Assembly (NCBI GenBank): GCA_947383145.1
Contig: CANDCH010000010.1
Coordinates: 1 to 64,000, forward strand
Direction: 5' to 3'
DNA length: 64,000 nucleotides
DNA from: an uncultured bacterium
Lineage (GTDB): Bacteria > Bacillota > Clostridia > Oscillospirales > Oscillospiraceae
Every line of letters starts with the position of its first letter. The first letter of the stretch is position 1. A program made the translations under genes and the position numbers. Positions 14,991-24,133 of this stretch are shown here, piece after piece. A model generated the notes under the pieces. That model was given only the letters and a program-made list of their open reading frames with translations. It did no database searches and was not told where the DNA came from.

Positions 14991-15827
14991 TCAATAGGCC
15001 GCGATTACGCCGCCGCTGTTGGCGTAGTAGGAGCTGAGCCCGCGGGTGGCGGTGATGACCACGCCGGTGAATTGACAGCTCTTCCTGGCCAGCTCCCACA
15101 GCTGTTGGGCGCGGTCGGGGCAGAGGCATTGGGCAATATAAAGCGTTTTCCCCTTATGCCGCTCGTCTGCCGCCATAATGTCCACCAGCTTGGTCAACGC
15201 CTGCTTGATGGACATGGCCTGACCCCGCTTGCAGATTTCGCCCTCGGGGGTGGAACCCATGATGAGCTTGATGCGCAGCGCTCCGGTGAGCATGGCCTGC
15301 ACCTTTGTCAGTCTGCCGTTTTTCTTGAGATTGTCCAGGTTTTCCAGGACGAACAGCGTGTTGCTGTCCTTGACGGTTTGCTCTGCCTGGGCGGCCACCT
15401 GAGAGAAGGGAATCCCGGATTTGGCCAGCTGGTGTACCCGCTGGGCCAGCAGCACCTCCCCGGCGGAGGCGGAGCAGGAGTTGAACACATGGACGTTTCG
15501 ATCCGGCTGCTCCTCCAAAAACATCTGCTTGGCCTGCCATGCGCTGTTGTGAGAACCGCTGAGCAGGGCGGAGAGGGTGACCACGTAGATGTCGCCCTGC
15601 GCCTGCCGGAAGGCCTCCAAATAGTCTCCGGGGGAGGGGCAGGACGAGGAAGAGGCCTCCTGGCTCTGGTCCATGGCGTAGATCAGCAGGCTGGTATCCA
15701 GGCTCTGGTCGTCGATATAGTCCCTGCCGCCCACGCGGATGGTCAGCGGGATGGAGCGGAATACCGGGTCCGCCCGCATTTCGGGGGTCAAGTCGCAGCA
15801 GCTGTCAACGATGATGGAAAAGCTCAT
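14991..15827 (-). CDS. DegV family fatty-acid-binding protein
   Basis: 278 residues, usual length. DegV/FakB-type proteins bind a fatty acid and present it to the FakA kinase. Seen: N-terminal IIVDSCCDLTPEMR, the SQEASSSSCPSPGDYLEAF lipid/phosphate loop, GSHNSAWQAK and the C-terminal GVVITATRGLSSYYA. No fakA is in the window, so it may act with a distant kinase. Cytoplasmic. Precedes rsmA on the same strand. Confidence 0.9.
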   Translation of the reverse strand: MSFSIIVDSCCDLTPEMRADPVFRSIPLTIRVGGRDYIDDQSLDTSLLIYAMDQSQEASSSSCPSPGDYLEAFRQAQGDIYVVTLSALLSGSHNSAWQAKQMFLEEQPDRNVHVFNSCSASAGEVLLAQRVHQLAKSGIPFSQVAAQAEQTVKDSNTLFVLENLDNLKKNGRLTKVQAMLTGALRIKLIMGSTPEGEICKRGQAMSIKQALTKLVDIMAADERHKGKTLYIAQCLCPDRAQQLWELARKSCQFTGVVITATRGLSSYYANSGGVIAAY

Positions 15828-15862
15828 AAAAACAATCCCCTTATATCATAATACAAATTAGA

Positions 15863-17212
15863 TTATATCATTTTATGTGGGCTTGTCAAGGGAGACGGGC
15901 CGCTTTCAAGGGCCTTTTTTACATCGGGAGCGGGCTGTCTCAACCGCTTTTCATAGGCCACCCGGCGGGGATCATAGGGCTGGGGGACGTCTACCCGCAC
16001 GTTGCCCCGGTATTGGAAGCCGTTGCGCCGGATCAGTCCCTGCATCGCCTTGTTCTTTTTGTGGGTGTCCACCCGGAGCCATTCAATGCCCCGCTCAAGG
16101 GCCAGCCGCCCGCACGCGGCGATCATGAAGTCGGCCAGACCGGTTCCCCTCCACTGCTCCGCCACGGCGCAGCGGTGGAGGACGGCATAGGGCTCGTCCG
16201 ACGACCATTTTCCGTCGGTGATGGCGTCATAGCCCGCCTCAGGCCGAGGGGACAGGGTAAAGAACCCGCCCACCCGGCCGCCGCAGGTGAGGACGTAGCA
16301 CGCGCCCAGGGCCATGTCGGACTGGAAATCCCGCCGTGCGGGGTAATCGCCGGTCCATTGCCCGATGGGGACCAGAAGGGCCTTGGCCTGGGCCAGAATA
16401 ACCTCCATGGCATCCAAATCGTCCTCCCGCGCCGGACGGCATTCCAGCGGCTGGGGCAGGGGAGGGCGGCTGAGCTCCCGCTCCAGCTCCGCCAGCAGCT
16501 TCTGGTCCGCCTTGGAGGAGAGGTCCAGCGCCTCGTACAGGTCGGGCCGCCGCTCCCTGGTGCGCAGCAGGGACTGCTTGCGCCGCCAGCGCTCCACCTT
16601 GGCGTGGTCGCCGGTGAGCAGCTCCGGCGGGACGGCCCTGCCGTGCCACACCTCGGGGCGGGAGTACTGGGGGTGCTCCAGAAGACCGTCCCAGTGACTC
16701 TCGTTTTCAAAGCATTCGGCGTCGGACAGCACCCCGGGCACCAGGCGGCACACCGCGTCCGCCACCGCCATGGCGGCGATCTCCCCACCTGTGAGGACGA
16801 AGTCGCCCAGGGATATCTCCTCGTCCACGCACTCGTCGATAAACCGCTGGTCAATGCCCTCGTAATGGCCGCACACCAGGATCAGATGGCTGTACTCCCG
16901 GGCCAGCCGCTTGGCGTCCGCCTGGGTGAAGGTTTTGCCGCAGGGGGAGAGAAAAATGGTGTGAGGGCGCTTGTCATACAGCCCGCGGATGTGGTCCCAG
17001 CACCGGTACAGCGGGTCGGCCTGTAGCACCGCTCCCCGTCCCCCGCCATAGGGATAGTCGTCCACCTGCTTCTGCTTATTTAAAGTGTAGTCCCGAATCT
17101 GATGGGTGTCAATACGCAGAATGTCCCGCTCCTGCGCCCGGCCCAGAATGGACTCGGACAGCACGTCTCCCACGGTGTCGGGAAACAATGTCATAATGTC
17201 GATGTGATACAT
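15863..17212 (-). CDS. trmD: tRNA (guanosine-37-N1) methyltransferase TrmD fused to a GNAT acetyltransferase
   Basis: 449 residues, about 200 longer than ordinary TrmD. Residues 1-~235 are TrmD: start MYHIDIMTLFP, LSPCGKTFTQADAKRLA, the knotted SAM site around VCGHYEGIDQR, and LGDFVLTGGEIA. Residues ~255-435 are a GNAT domain (RPAREDDLDAM, acetyl-CoA loop HRCAVAEQWRGTGLADFM, RVDTHKKNKAMQGLIRRNGF). No stop or frameshift separates them; the linker is Leu/Pro-rich. It starts 2 bp after the rimM stop, in the conserved rpsP-khpA-rimM-trmD order. The acetyltransferase substrate is unknown; it may simply be a fused neighbour. Confidence 0.93.
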   Translation of the reverse strand: MYHIDIMTLFPDTVGDVLSESILGRAQERDILRIDTHQIRDYTLNKQKQVDDYPYGGGRGAVLQADPLYRCWDHIRGLYDKRPHTIFLSPCGKTFTQADAKRLAREYSHLILVCGHYEGIDQRFIDECVDEEISLGDFVLTGGEIAAMAVADAVCRLVPGVLSDAECFENESHWDGLLEHPQYSRPEVWHGRAVPPELLTGDHAKVERWRRKQSLLRTRERRPDLYEALDLSSKADQKLLAELERELSRPPLPQPLECRPAREDDLDAMEVILAQAKALLVPIGQWTGDYPARRDFQSDMALGACYVLTCGGRVGGFFTLSPRPEAGYDAITDGKWSSDEPYAVLHRCAVAEQWRGTGLADFMIAACGRLALERGIEWLRVDTHKKNKAMQGLIRRNGFQYRGNVRVDVPQPYDPRRVAYEKRLRQPAPDVKKALESGPSPLTSPHKMI

Positions 17213-17214
17213 GC

Positions 17215-17697
17215 CTACATTCCCTCGATGAGCCGTACTTTAATATAGCCAGACGCGATGTTGGTCTCCAAAATGAACTCCGGCACGGCGGGGATCATCA
17301 TCTCCCGGGCACCCTCCACCACGTAGATACGCTGCCGGGAGGGGGAGAGCACCTCCTTCAGCCTGCCCAGCGTCCGTCCGTCCTCATCCACCACGTCCAG
17401 GCCGATGATGTCCGCCAGAAAGAAAGCGCCCTCGGGCAGCTTGGCGTCGGCGCGGCGGAGCTGGACCGTTTTCCCCTTGAGGGCCATGGCCTGCTCCACC
17501 GTGTCCACTCCCTGAAACCGGGCGACGACGCTGCCCTTGTGCACCCGGCTGGAGGTTACGCTCAGAGCCCTGCCATCCAGATACAGCGTGGAAAACCGGC
17601 ACAAAAAGTCTGGACTGTCCGCCCAGGGGACAATGCGCACCTCGCCGTGGACGCCGTGGGTGTTGACAATCTGGCCGCAGTCGAGAAATTCATTCAT
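17215..17697 (-). CDS. rimM: Ribosome maturation factor RimM
   Basis: 160 residues from ATG 17697, with AGGAGGTG upstream (an in-frame upstream start would include implausible sequence). RimM helps fold the 30S head and binds S19. Seen: GQIVNTHGVHGEVRI at the N-terminus, the PRC-barrel C-terminal half with LGRLKEVLSP and MMIPAVPEFI. Between khpA and trmD. Confidence 0.95.
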   Translation of the reverse strand: MNEFLDCGQIVNTHGVHGEVRIVPWADSPDFLCRFSTLYLDGRALSVTSSRVHKGSVVARFQGVDTVEQAMALKGKTVQLRRADAKLPEGAFFLADIIGLDVVDEDGRTLGRLKEVLSPSRQRIYVVEGAREMMIPAVPEFILETNIASGYIKVRLIEGM

Positions 17698-17735
17698 TGG
17701 AAAGCACCTCCTGTTTTGCGGGACGCCGCGCAAAA

Positions 17736-17762
17736 GGCAGGCGGGGCATAACCCCGCCTGCC
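17736..17762 (-). terminator. Hairpin between khpA and rimM
   Basis: GGCAGGCGGGG, loop, CCCCGCCTGCC (11-bp perfect stem) followed on the minus strand by TTTTG. It would attenuate read-through from rpsP-khpA into rimM-trmD. Confidence 0.75.
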
Positions 17763-17769
17763 TTGCGTT

Positions 17770-18000
17770 TCAGTCAACGATATCGACCGAGAGCTTTTTG
17801 CCCTGGCGCTGGGCCACCGAGCGCATCAGCGCACGGATTTCCTTGGCAATGCGGCCCTGACGGCCGATCACCTTGCCCATGTCGCCGGGGGCCACCCGCA
17901 GCTCCAGCACGGTCTCGGCGGGAGTCTCGTACTGATCGACGGACACCGCGCCGGGGTCGTCCACCAGATTGCGGGCGATATAAGTGAGCAATTCCTTCAT
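17770..18000 (-). CDS. khpA: KH-domain RNA-binding protein KhpA (YlqC)
   Basis: 76 residues: a single KH domain with the nucleic-acid-gripping GRQG loop in GKVIGRQGRIAKEIRAL. KhpA usually works with KhpB/Jag in small-RNA and cell-division control. Lies 18 bp after rpsP as in most Firmicutes. Confidence 0.95.
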   Translation of the reverse strand: MKELLTYIARNLVDDPGAVSVDQYETPAETVLELRVAPGDMGKVIGRQGRIAKEIRALMRSVAQRQGKKLSVDIVD

Positions 18001-18018
18001 GTGGCCTCCTGGGGGCGG

Positions 18019-18255
18019 TTACACGCCCGCCTTTTTCAGCAGGTCGCGCACCGTGTCGGTGGGCTGAGCGCCGGCTTTGATCCAGGCCTGGGCCCGGTCG
18101 GTGTCGATGTTGACGGCGGCGGGGTTTTGCCGGGGGTCGTAGGTACCGATCTCCTCGATGAAGCGGCCGTCCCGGGGATAGCGGGAGTCGGCGACCACAA
18201 CGCGGTAGAAGGGGGCCTTCTTGGCGCCCATGCGGCGCAGTCTGATCTTAACCAT
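18019..18255 (-). CDS. rpsP: 30S ribosomal protein S16
   Basis: 78 residues, normal length. Start [20 protein letters not shown] and [13 protein letters not shown] are diagnostic. GGAGGTG precedes the ATG at 18255. First gene of the rpsP-khpA-rimM-trmD run. Confidence 0.97.
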   Translation of the reverse strand: MVKIRLRRMGAKKAPFYRVVVADSRYPRDGRFIEEIGTYDPRQNPAAVNIDTDRAQAWIKAGAQPTDTVRDLLKKAGV

Positions 18256-18325
18256 CGTATATTCACCTCCAAAAGTTGTTCATTCATTTATGGTAAATGT
18301 CCCGGAAGGGACGTAAACCAACCTG

Positions 18326-18505
18326 TCAATCCTTCCCGCCCTTGAATACGAGAACCAGTCCGGTGATGCTCGCTGCAGCCGCGAGTATGGGATACATCAC
18401 CCTGCCTACGTCGCCAATGACAGGAAGCCAAGGATCAATCATACAGACCAGTGTGAACAGAATGCCAATCAGGATAAGCGCAATGCCTTGCAGCTGCCGT
18501 CTCAT
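18326..18505 (-). CDS. Small two-helix membrane protein
   Basis: 59 residues from ATG 18505, which has AAGGAGG 9 bp upstream (ATG 18514 would overlap that site). Two hydrophobic segments (about 8-27 and 35-54) joined by a short loop; no family recognised. It sits between ffh and rpsP on the same strand, 18 bp after ffh, so it is likely translated from the ffh transcript. Could be a spurious frame, but the ribosome-binding site and clean membrane pattern support a real gene. Confidence 0.6.
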   Translation of the reverse strand: MRRQLQGIALILIGILFTLVCMIDPWLPVIGDVGRVMYPILAAAASITGLVLVFKGGKD

Positions 18506-18523
18506 ACAGTGCATCCTCCTTAT

Positions 18524-19864
18524 TTAAAAGGGCATCCCCATCCCCTTAAATTTTCCAAACAGCCCTTTGGCCTTTTTGGGGTTGGCGAACTGCCGGGTGA
18601 GGGACTGGATCATGTCAAACTGCTTGAGCAGACGGTTCACGTCCACCACCTGGGTGCCCGACCCGGCGGCGATCCGCTTTTTTCGACTGGAGTTCAGCAC
18701 GTTGGGATTCTCCCGCTCATAGGGGGTCATGGACTGGATGATGGCCTCAATGCGCTTCAGACTGCCCTCGTCCGCCGACAGGTCCAGCTTCCTGCCCCCC
18801 ATGCCGGGGAGCATGCCCATAATGTCCTCCATGGAGCCCATGCTCTTGAGCTGGATCAGCTGGTCGTAGAAATCGGCCAGGGTGAACTTGTTTTTCCGCA
18901 GCCGCTCCATCTGTTCGGCGGCCTTTTTGGCGTCCAGGTTCTGCTCCGCCTTCTCAATGAGGGAGAGCACGTCGCCCATGCCCAGGATGCGGCTGGCCAT
19001 GCGGTCGGGATGAAAGACCTCCACCGCGTCCAGCTTTTCGCCGGTGCCCGCGAACTTGATGGGCTTGCCGGTGACCGCCCGGATGGACAGGGCCGCGCCG
19101 CCCCGGGCGTCGCCGTCCAGCTTGGTGAGCATGACGCCGTCGATGTCCAGCGCCTCGTCAAAGGCCTTGGCGGCGGTGACGGCGTCCTGCCCGATCATGG
19201 CGTCCACCACCAGCAGGATTTCGGTGGGGCGGACCGCCTCCTTGATCCGGCGCAGCTCGTCCATCAGGGCCTCGTCCACGTGAAGCCGCCCGGCGGTGTC
19301 CAGAAACACCATGTCGCTGCCGTGCTTTTTGGCGTGCTCCACGGCGGCTTTTGCGATGTCCACCGGGTCGATCTGGCCCATCTGGAATACCGGGATGTCC
19401 AGCTGCCCGCCTACCACCTCCAGCTGCGTGATGGCGGCGGGGCGGTACACGTCGCAGGCGGCCAACAGGGGCCGCTTGCCCTGTTTTTTCATCAGTCCGG
19501 CCAGCTTGGCGCCGTTGGTGGTTTTGCCCGCGCCCTGGAGGCCCACCAGCATCACGATGGTGGGCGGGGCGGAGGCGATGGCGAGCTTGCTGTTTCCGCC
19601 CCCCATAAGGGCGGTGAGCTCCTCGTTGACGATTTTCACGATCATCTGGGCGGGGGTGAGGGACTCCATCACGTCCTGGCCCACGGCCCGCTCGGTGACC
19701 TGGGCCACGAAGCTTTTGACCACCTTGAAATTGACGTCCGCCTCCAGGAGGGCCATTTTGATCTCCTTCATGGCCTCCTTCACGTCGGCCTCGGAGAGCC
19801 TGCCCTTGCCCCGCAGGCGCTTGAATACGGCGGACAGCTTATCGGTAAGACTTTCAAATGCCAT
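18524..19864 (-). CDS. ffh: Signal recognition particle protein Ffh
   Basis: 446 residues, normal length. GTPase that with SRP RNA delivers nascent membrane proteins to FtsY. N domain at the start, G domain with GLQGAGKTTNGAKLA (P-loop), DTAGR, TKLDGDARGGAAL; C-terminal methionine-rich M domain (MGMLPGMGG and following). Downstream of ylxM with a 5-bp gap, the classical ylxM-ffh pair. Confidence 0.97.
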   Translation of the reverse strand: MAFESLTDKLSAVFKRLRGKGRLSEADVKEAMKEIKMALLEADVNFKVVKSFVAQVTERAVGQDVMESLTPAQMIVKIVNEELTALMGGGNSKLAIASAPPTIVMLVGLQGAGKTTNGAKLAGLMKKQGKRPLLAACDVYRPAAITQLEVVGGQLDIPVFQMGQIDPVDIAKAAVEHAKKHGSDMVFLDTAGRLHVDEALMDELRRIKEAVRPTEILLVVDAMIGQDAVTAAKAFDEALDIDGVMLTKLDGDARGGAALSIRAVTGKPIKFAGTGEKLDAVEVFHPDRMASRILGMGDVLSLIEKAEQNLDAKKAAEQMERLRKNKFTLADFYDQLIQLKSMGSMEDIMGMLPGMGGRKLDLSADEGSLKRIEAIIQSMTPYERENPNVLNSSRKKRIAAGSGTQVVDVNRLLKQFDMIQSLTRQFANPKKAKGLFGKFKGMGMPF

Positions 19865-19869
19865 AACGG

Positions 19870-20241
19870 TTACTCCTGCTCCAGCTTGGCCACGTTTTCC
19901 TTGATGGTGCGGGCGATCTCATCCAGCGAGGCGTCGCTGTAGCTGCGCCGGTCGACAGACTGGAGCAGCCGGTCCGCGGCGCCGCTGATGGCGGCGATGG
20001 CCGCCTTGGACTGCTGAAAGCGGCGGATAATGTGGGTTTTGTCCTCGATCTCCGTCATCGCCGCCTCAGCCCGAACAATCACGTCCCGCACGCCCTGGCG
20101 GGAGATGCCGTAGTTCTCCGCGATCTCGGCCAGGGACAGGTCCTCATTATAATAGAGGTCATAGAATTCCCGCTGGCGCTCGGTGAGCAGATCGCCGTAA
20201 AAATCAAACAGCATGGCCATGCGGTATGCCTGATTTTTCAT
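19870..20241 (-). CDS. ylxM: YlxM family putative DNA-binding protein
   Basis: 123 residues. Sigma-70 region-4-like HTH in LSLAEIAENYGISRQGVRDV and the typical opening MAMLFDFYGDLLTERQREF (UPF0122). Linked to SRP function by its constant position before ffh. GGAGGAATTCC lies upstream of ATG 20241. Divergent from yfmF; the 241-bp gap holds both promoters. Confidence 0.95.
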   Translation of the reverse strand: MKNQAYRMAMLFDFYGDLLTERQREFYDLYYNEDLSLAEIAENYGISRQGVRDVIVRAEAAMTEIEDKTHIIRRFQQSKAAIAAISGAADRLLQSVDRRSYSDASLDEIARTIKENVAKLEQE

Positions 20242-20482
20242 GGAATTCCTCCTCTACAAGGCGCTCTGTAAAGCCCATGCGCTTTACAATACCGCAACTA
20301 TACCACAATCCGCCGGAAAAGTCAAGGGGAAATGATTTTGATTTTGAGGACGGCTGCCTTCGGGCGCCGGGCGGCGCGGTTCCCAAAAAATTTACCATTT
20401 GATGCAAAATAACAGGTGTCAAACGGCGGCTGATGATGTATAATAGTGTCTGCTTGAACTAACCGCCTTGAGGAGGAACGCT

Positions 20483-21760
20483 ATGCAGCAGCATTGGAAA
20501 CGGCTGGCGGACGGCGTGGAGCTGGCCGTAAATCAGACAGAGAAGTTCAAAACCGGGCTTTTGACCGTCACCCTCACCGTCCCGCTGCGGGAGGAGACCG
20601 CCTCCGCCTTTGCCCTGGTCCCCGAGGTGCTGAGCCGGGGCAGCGCCCGCTATCCCGACATGGAGAAGCTGTCCGCCGCCGCCGACAGCCTGTACGGCGC
20701 CTCCCTGGCGCCTGCCGTCCGCCAGAGAGGGGAGAGCCAGTGCGTCAGCTTTTTGTGCAGCGCGATTGACGACCGCTTCGCGCTGGACGGCTCGGCGGTG
20801 CTGGAGCCCGCCGCCGGCCTCATGGGCGAGATTCTGCTGAACCCGTGTCTGGAGGACGGGGTGTTCCGCCGGGATTACGTGGAGATGGAGGGGGCCAATC
20901 TGGCCGACCGCATCCGGGGCAGAATGAACGACAAGCGGGGCTGGGCAATGTTCCGGCTGCTCCAGGAGATGTGCGCCGGGGAGGCCTACGCCGTGGACAA
21001 GCTGGGCAGCGCGGACCGGGCGCTGGCCATGACGCCGGAGGCCCTGTGGACGGCCTACCGCTCCCTGCTGTCGCAGGCAAGGGTGACCTTTATCTATGGC
21101 GGCGGGGCGGACCCGGAGCGGGTGGAGGACGCCGTCCGCCGGTCCTTTGCCCCGCTGCTGTCCGGGCGGTCCGCCCCGGTGGACTGCTTGGTGAAGGCGG
21201 AGCCCGATGGGCCCGTCCGCAGGGTGTCCGACGCCATGGACGTGACCCAGGGCAAGCTGGCCCTGGGCTTCCGCACCGGCGGAATCACCATGGGCAGCGA
21301 GGACTATCCGGCCCTGCTGGTGTGCAACGCCCTGTATGGCGGCAGCGCCAACTCCAAGCTGTTTGTCAACGTGCGGGAGAAGATGAGCCTGTGTTACTAC
21401 GCGTCGTCTGTGCTGGACAAGGTGAAGGGGCTGATGGCTGTGTCCTCCGGGGTGGAGTTCTCCCAGTTTGACCGGGCGCAGGAGGCCATTTTGGACCAGC
21501 TGGAGGCGGTGAAGCGGGGAGATTTCACCAGGCAGGAGCTCACCGCCGCCGGCCGGAACGTGTCCAACAGCCTGCGGGGGCGGCTGGACAGCCAGTCCCA
21601 GATGGAGGACAACCGGCTCACCTTCCTGCTGTTCCACGCCGCGCAGGGGAGAGAGGAGCTGATTCGGGCGGTGGAGGCCGTGACGGCGGACCAGGTGGTG
21701 GAGGCCGCGCGGAGGCTGAAGCTGGACACCGTCTACCGCCTGACGGGAAAGGAGGGCTGA
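20483..21760 (+). CDS. yfmF: M16-family peptidase-like protein YfmF (zinc site absent)
   Basis: 425 residues from ATG 20483 with AGGAGGAAC upstream. Two M16-like halves, but no HxxEH motif, so it is the non-catalytic partner of the following YfmH. In Bacillus the YfmF/YfmH pair is tied to EF-P 5-aminopentanol modification; what it does here is inference. A TATAAT at 20439-20444 is a probable -10 element; the -35 is weak. Stop at 21760 is 3 bp before yfmH. Confidence 0.85.
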   Translation: MQQHWKRLADGVELAVNQTEKFKTGLLTVTLTVPLREETASAFALVPEVLSRGSARYPDMEKLSAAADSLYGASLAPAVRQRGESQCVSFLCSAIDDRFALDGSAVLEPAAGLMGEILLNPCLEDGVFRRDYVEMEGANLADRIRGRMNDKRGWAMFRLLQEMCAGEAYAVDKLGSADRALAMTPEALWTAYRSLLSQARVTFIYGGGADPERVEDAVRRSFAPLLSGRSAPVDCLVKAEPDGPVRRVSDAMDVTQGKLALGFRTGGITMGSEDYPALLVCNALYGGSANSKLFVNVREKMSLCYYASSVLDKVKGLMAVSSGVEFSQFDRAQEAILDQLEAVKRGDFTRQELTAAGRNVSNSLRGRLDSQSQMEDNRLTFLLFHAAQGREELIRAVEAVTADQVVEAARRLKLDTVYRLTGKEG

Positions 21761-21763
21761 CCT

Positions 21764-23035
21764 GTGGACAAATTGGAATACAGCGCCCTGGGCCAGACCG
21801 TATACCACTGCGTTCTGCCCAACGGGCTGAGGATTTATGTGGACGTACGGCCGGAATACAGCAAGCAGTTCGCCTTTTTCGCCGCCCGGTACGGCGGGAT
21901 GGACCTGCGCTTTCGGGGAGAGGACGGCGAGTGGCTGGACACCCCGGCGGGGGTGGCTCACTTTCTGGAGCATAAAACCTTTGATACCGAGGATGGAAAC
22001 GCCCTCCAGAGCATGGCGGCCAACGGGGTAGACCCCAACGCCTTCACCTCCGCGTCCATGACGGGTTATTTTTTCGATGGAGTGCGGTGCTTTGAGGAGA
22101 ACCTGCGTACGCTGCTGTCCTTTGTGTCTGTGCCCTGGTTCACCGCGGAGAGCGTGGAGAAGGAACAGGGCATTATCGCCCAGGAGATCCGAATGTGCGA
22201 GGACGACCCCAACGACGAGGCGTATTACCGCCTGCTGGAGGCCATGTACACGGAGCATCCCATCCGTACCCGGGTGGCGGGAACGGTGGAGTCCATCTCT
22301 CGGATCACGGCGGACACCCTCTACCAGTGCCACCGGGCCTTTTACCGGCCGGGAAACATGGTGCTGTGCGCGGCGGGGAATATCGACCCGCAGCGGGTGG
22401 CGGATATCGCCGGAGAGGTGCTGCCGGCGGAGCGCTCCACCGCCGTGGACGGCGTCTGCTGCCGGCAGGAGCCCGCCCAGGTGGGGCAGAGGCTCACCCG
22501 CCGCGCCATGCCGGTGTCCATGCCGCTGTTTGCCCTGGGCTTCAAGGGGGCTCCGGCGGAGGAGGGGGGCGCCCTGCGCCAGCGGCTGGTGGCCGAGCTG
22601 ACCTGCGACGTGCTGTTCAGCCCGTCCGCGCCGCTGTACAACCGGCTGTATGAACAGGGCCTGCTCAACAGCTCGCTGGGCAGCTTTTACTCCTCCGTGC
22701 CCGGCTGCGCCTTTATTGTGGCGGAGGGGGAGAGCCGGGACCCGGAGCGGGTTCGGGACGAGGTGCTGAGGGAGGCCGCCCGGCTGGGGGCGGAGGGCGT
22801 CGATCAGGAGCTGTGGGACCGGCTGAAAAAGTCCGCCTATGGCTCCATGGTGCGGCACCTCAACTCCATGGAGGACACCTGTATTGAGATGGCGCAGACC
22901 TGGTTCGACGGGGAGGACTACCTCAGCTTTCCCCAGGTTTTCCAGAGCATTGAGCGGGCCGACGGCGAGGCCCTTCTGCGGGAGTGGTTCGTGGAGAGCC
23001 GCACGGCTCTGTCCGTCATTTCGCCGGAGGGCTGA
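21764..23035 (+). CDS. yfmH: M16-family zinc peptidase YfmH
   Basis: 423 residues from GTG 21764, immediately after yfmF. The inverted zinc motif HFLEH (66-70) with the downstream Glu in EKEQGIIAQEIRM makes it the active member of the pair. Cytoplasmic, no signal peptide. Expected to form a heterodimer with YfmF, as M16B peptidases often do. Confidence 0.9.
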   Translation: MDKLEYSALGQTVYHCVLPNGLRIYVDVRPEYSKQFAFFAARYGGMDLRFRGEDGEWLDTPAGVAHFLEHKTFDTEDGNALQSMAANGVDPNAFTSASMTGYFFDGVRCFEENLRTLLSFVSVPWFTAESVEKEQGIIAQEIRMCEDDPNDEAYYRLLEAMYTEHPIRTRVAGTVESISRITADTLYQCHRAFYRPGNMVLCAAGNIDPQRVADIAGEVLPAERSTAVDGVCCRQEPAQVGQRLTRRAMPVSMPLFALGFKGAPAEEGGALRQRLVAELTCDVLFSPSAPLYNRLYEQGLLNSSLGSFYSSVPGCAFIVAEGESRDPERVRDEVLREAARLGAEGVDQELWDRLKKSAYGSMVRHLNSMEDTCIEMAQTWFDGEDYLSFPQVFQSIERADGEALLREWFVESRTALSVISPEG

Positions 23036-23113
23036 GAAGGGGCTGAGTCCGGGCGCGGAGCGCCGCGTCCCCGGAACCGGCCTTTCCCGGAGCAGATATA
23101 GAGAGGAGCGTCC

Positions 23114-24133
23114 ATGACAAATCTTGTTTTTTTCCCCGGCCTGGGGCTGGAATTTGAGCTGAACCGGGTGGCGTTCTCGGTGTTCGGCCACAACATCTAT
23201 TGGTATGGCGTCATCATCGCCGCTGGGTTCCTGCTGGCGGTGGCCTACGGGCTGTGGCGGGCGCCGGAGTTCGGCATGGACCCGGACGCCATCACCGACG
23301 CCATTTTCGTGGTGGTGCCCTCCGCCATCATCGGAGCACGGCTCTACTACGTGATTTTCAACCCTGCGGTGTGTTATGACGCGGACGGCTCCTTCAGCCT
23401 GCTGCGGGCCGCCGCCTTCTGGGACGGGGGGCTGGCCATCTACGGCGGCGTCATCGCCACGGTGGTGTCCGCCCTCATCTTCTGCAAGGTGCGCAAGGTG
23501 GACTTTTGGAGCGGCATGGACATCACGGTGTACGGCCTGCTCATCGGCCAGATGATCGGCCGGTGGGGGAATTTCGTCAACGTAGAGGCCTACGGCGGCG
23601 TGACGGACCTGCCCTGGCGGATGTGCTCGGAGTCTATCGCCAACGAGCTGTGGCGGGATGGGCTGCTGGAATCGAAGCTGGCCTATGAGAGCGTCCTCAA
23701 CGGGACCCTGGGGGTCCACCCCACCTTTCTGTACGAATCCCTGTGGAACCTGCTGGGGCTGGTTTTGCTGATCGTGCTGATGAAAAAGGGCCGGAAATTC
23801 AACGGTCAGATGTTCCTCAGCTATGTGATCTGGTACGGTCTGGGCCGCGCGGCCATCGAGGGGCTGCGCACCGACAGCCTGTATTTCTTCGGCACGCCCA
23901 TCCGTTCCTCCCAGATGCTGGGGATTGTGTCGGCGCTGGCGGCCGTGGCGCTGTACGCGTACCGGCGCAGGACCGCCGGACCCGCCACGCCGCCTCTGCG
24001 GCCTGGTGCGGAGCCCGCGGAACCGGCCCCGGCAGCTGTGGAGACCGCCGTGGAATCCGTCCCGGCGGATGAGCCGGTTCAAGTGGAGAACGAAATCAAG
24101 GAGGAGAAAAGCGATGGCGGCGACGCTGATTGA
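23114..24133 (+). CDS. lgt: Prolipoprotein diacylglyceryl transferase
   Basis: 339 residues; membrane enzyme that attaches diacylglycerol to the lipobox cysteine. Seen: several membrane helices, the signature [13 protein letters not shown] with its essential Arg, and [11 protein letters not shown]. The C-terminal ~50 residues are a Pro/Ala/Glu-rich cytoplasmic tail beyond the usual end. GAGAGGAG precedes ATG 23114. The tail overlaps the folD start by 20 bp. Lipoproteins in the window (42.8 and 62.1 kb) are likely clients. Confidence 0.95.
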   Translation: MTNLVFFPGLGLEFELNRVAFSVFGHNIYWYGVIIAAGFLLAVAYGLWRAPEFGMDPDAITDAIFVVVPSAIIGARLYYVIFNPAVCYDADGSFSLLRAAAFWDGGLAIYGGVIATVVSALIFCKVRKVDFWSGMDITVYGLLIGQMIGRWGNFVNVEAYGGVTDLPWRMCSESIANELWRDGLLESKLAYESVLNGTLGVHPTFLYESLWNLLGLVLLIVLMKKGRKFNGQMFLSYVIWYGLGRAAIEGLRTDSLYFFGTPIRSSQMLGIVSALAAVALYAYRRRTAGPATPPLRPGAEPAEPAPAAVETAVESVPADEPVQVENEIKEEKSDGGDAD

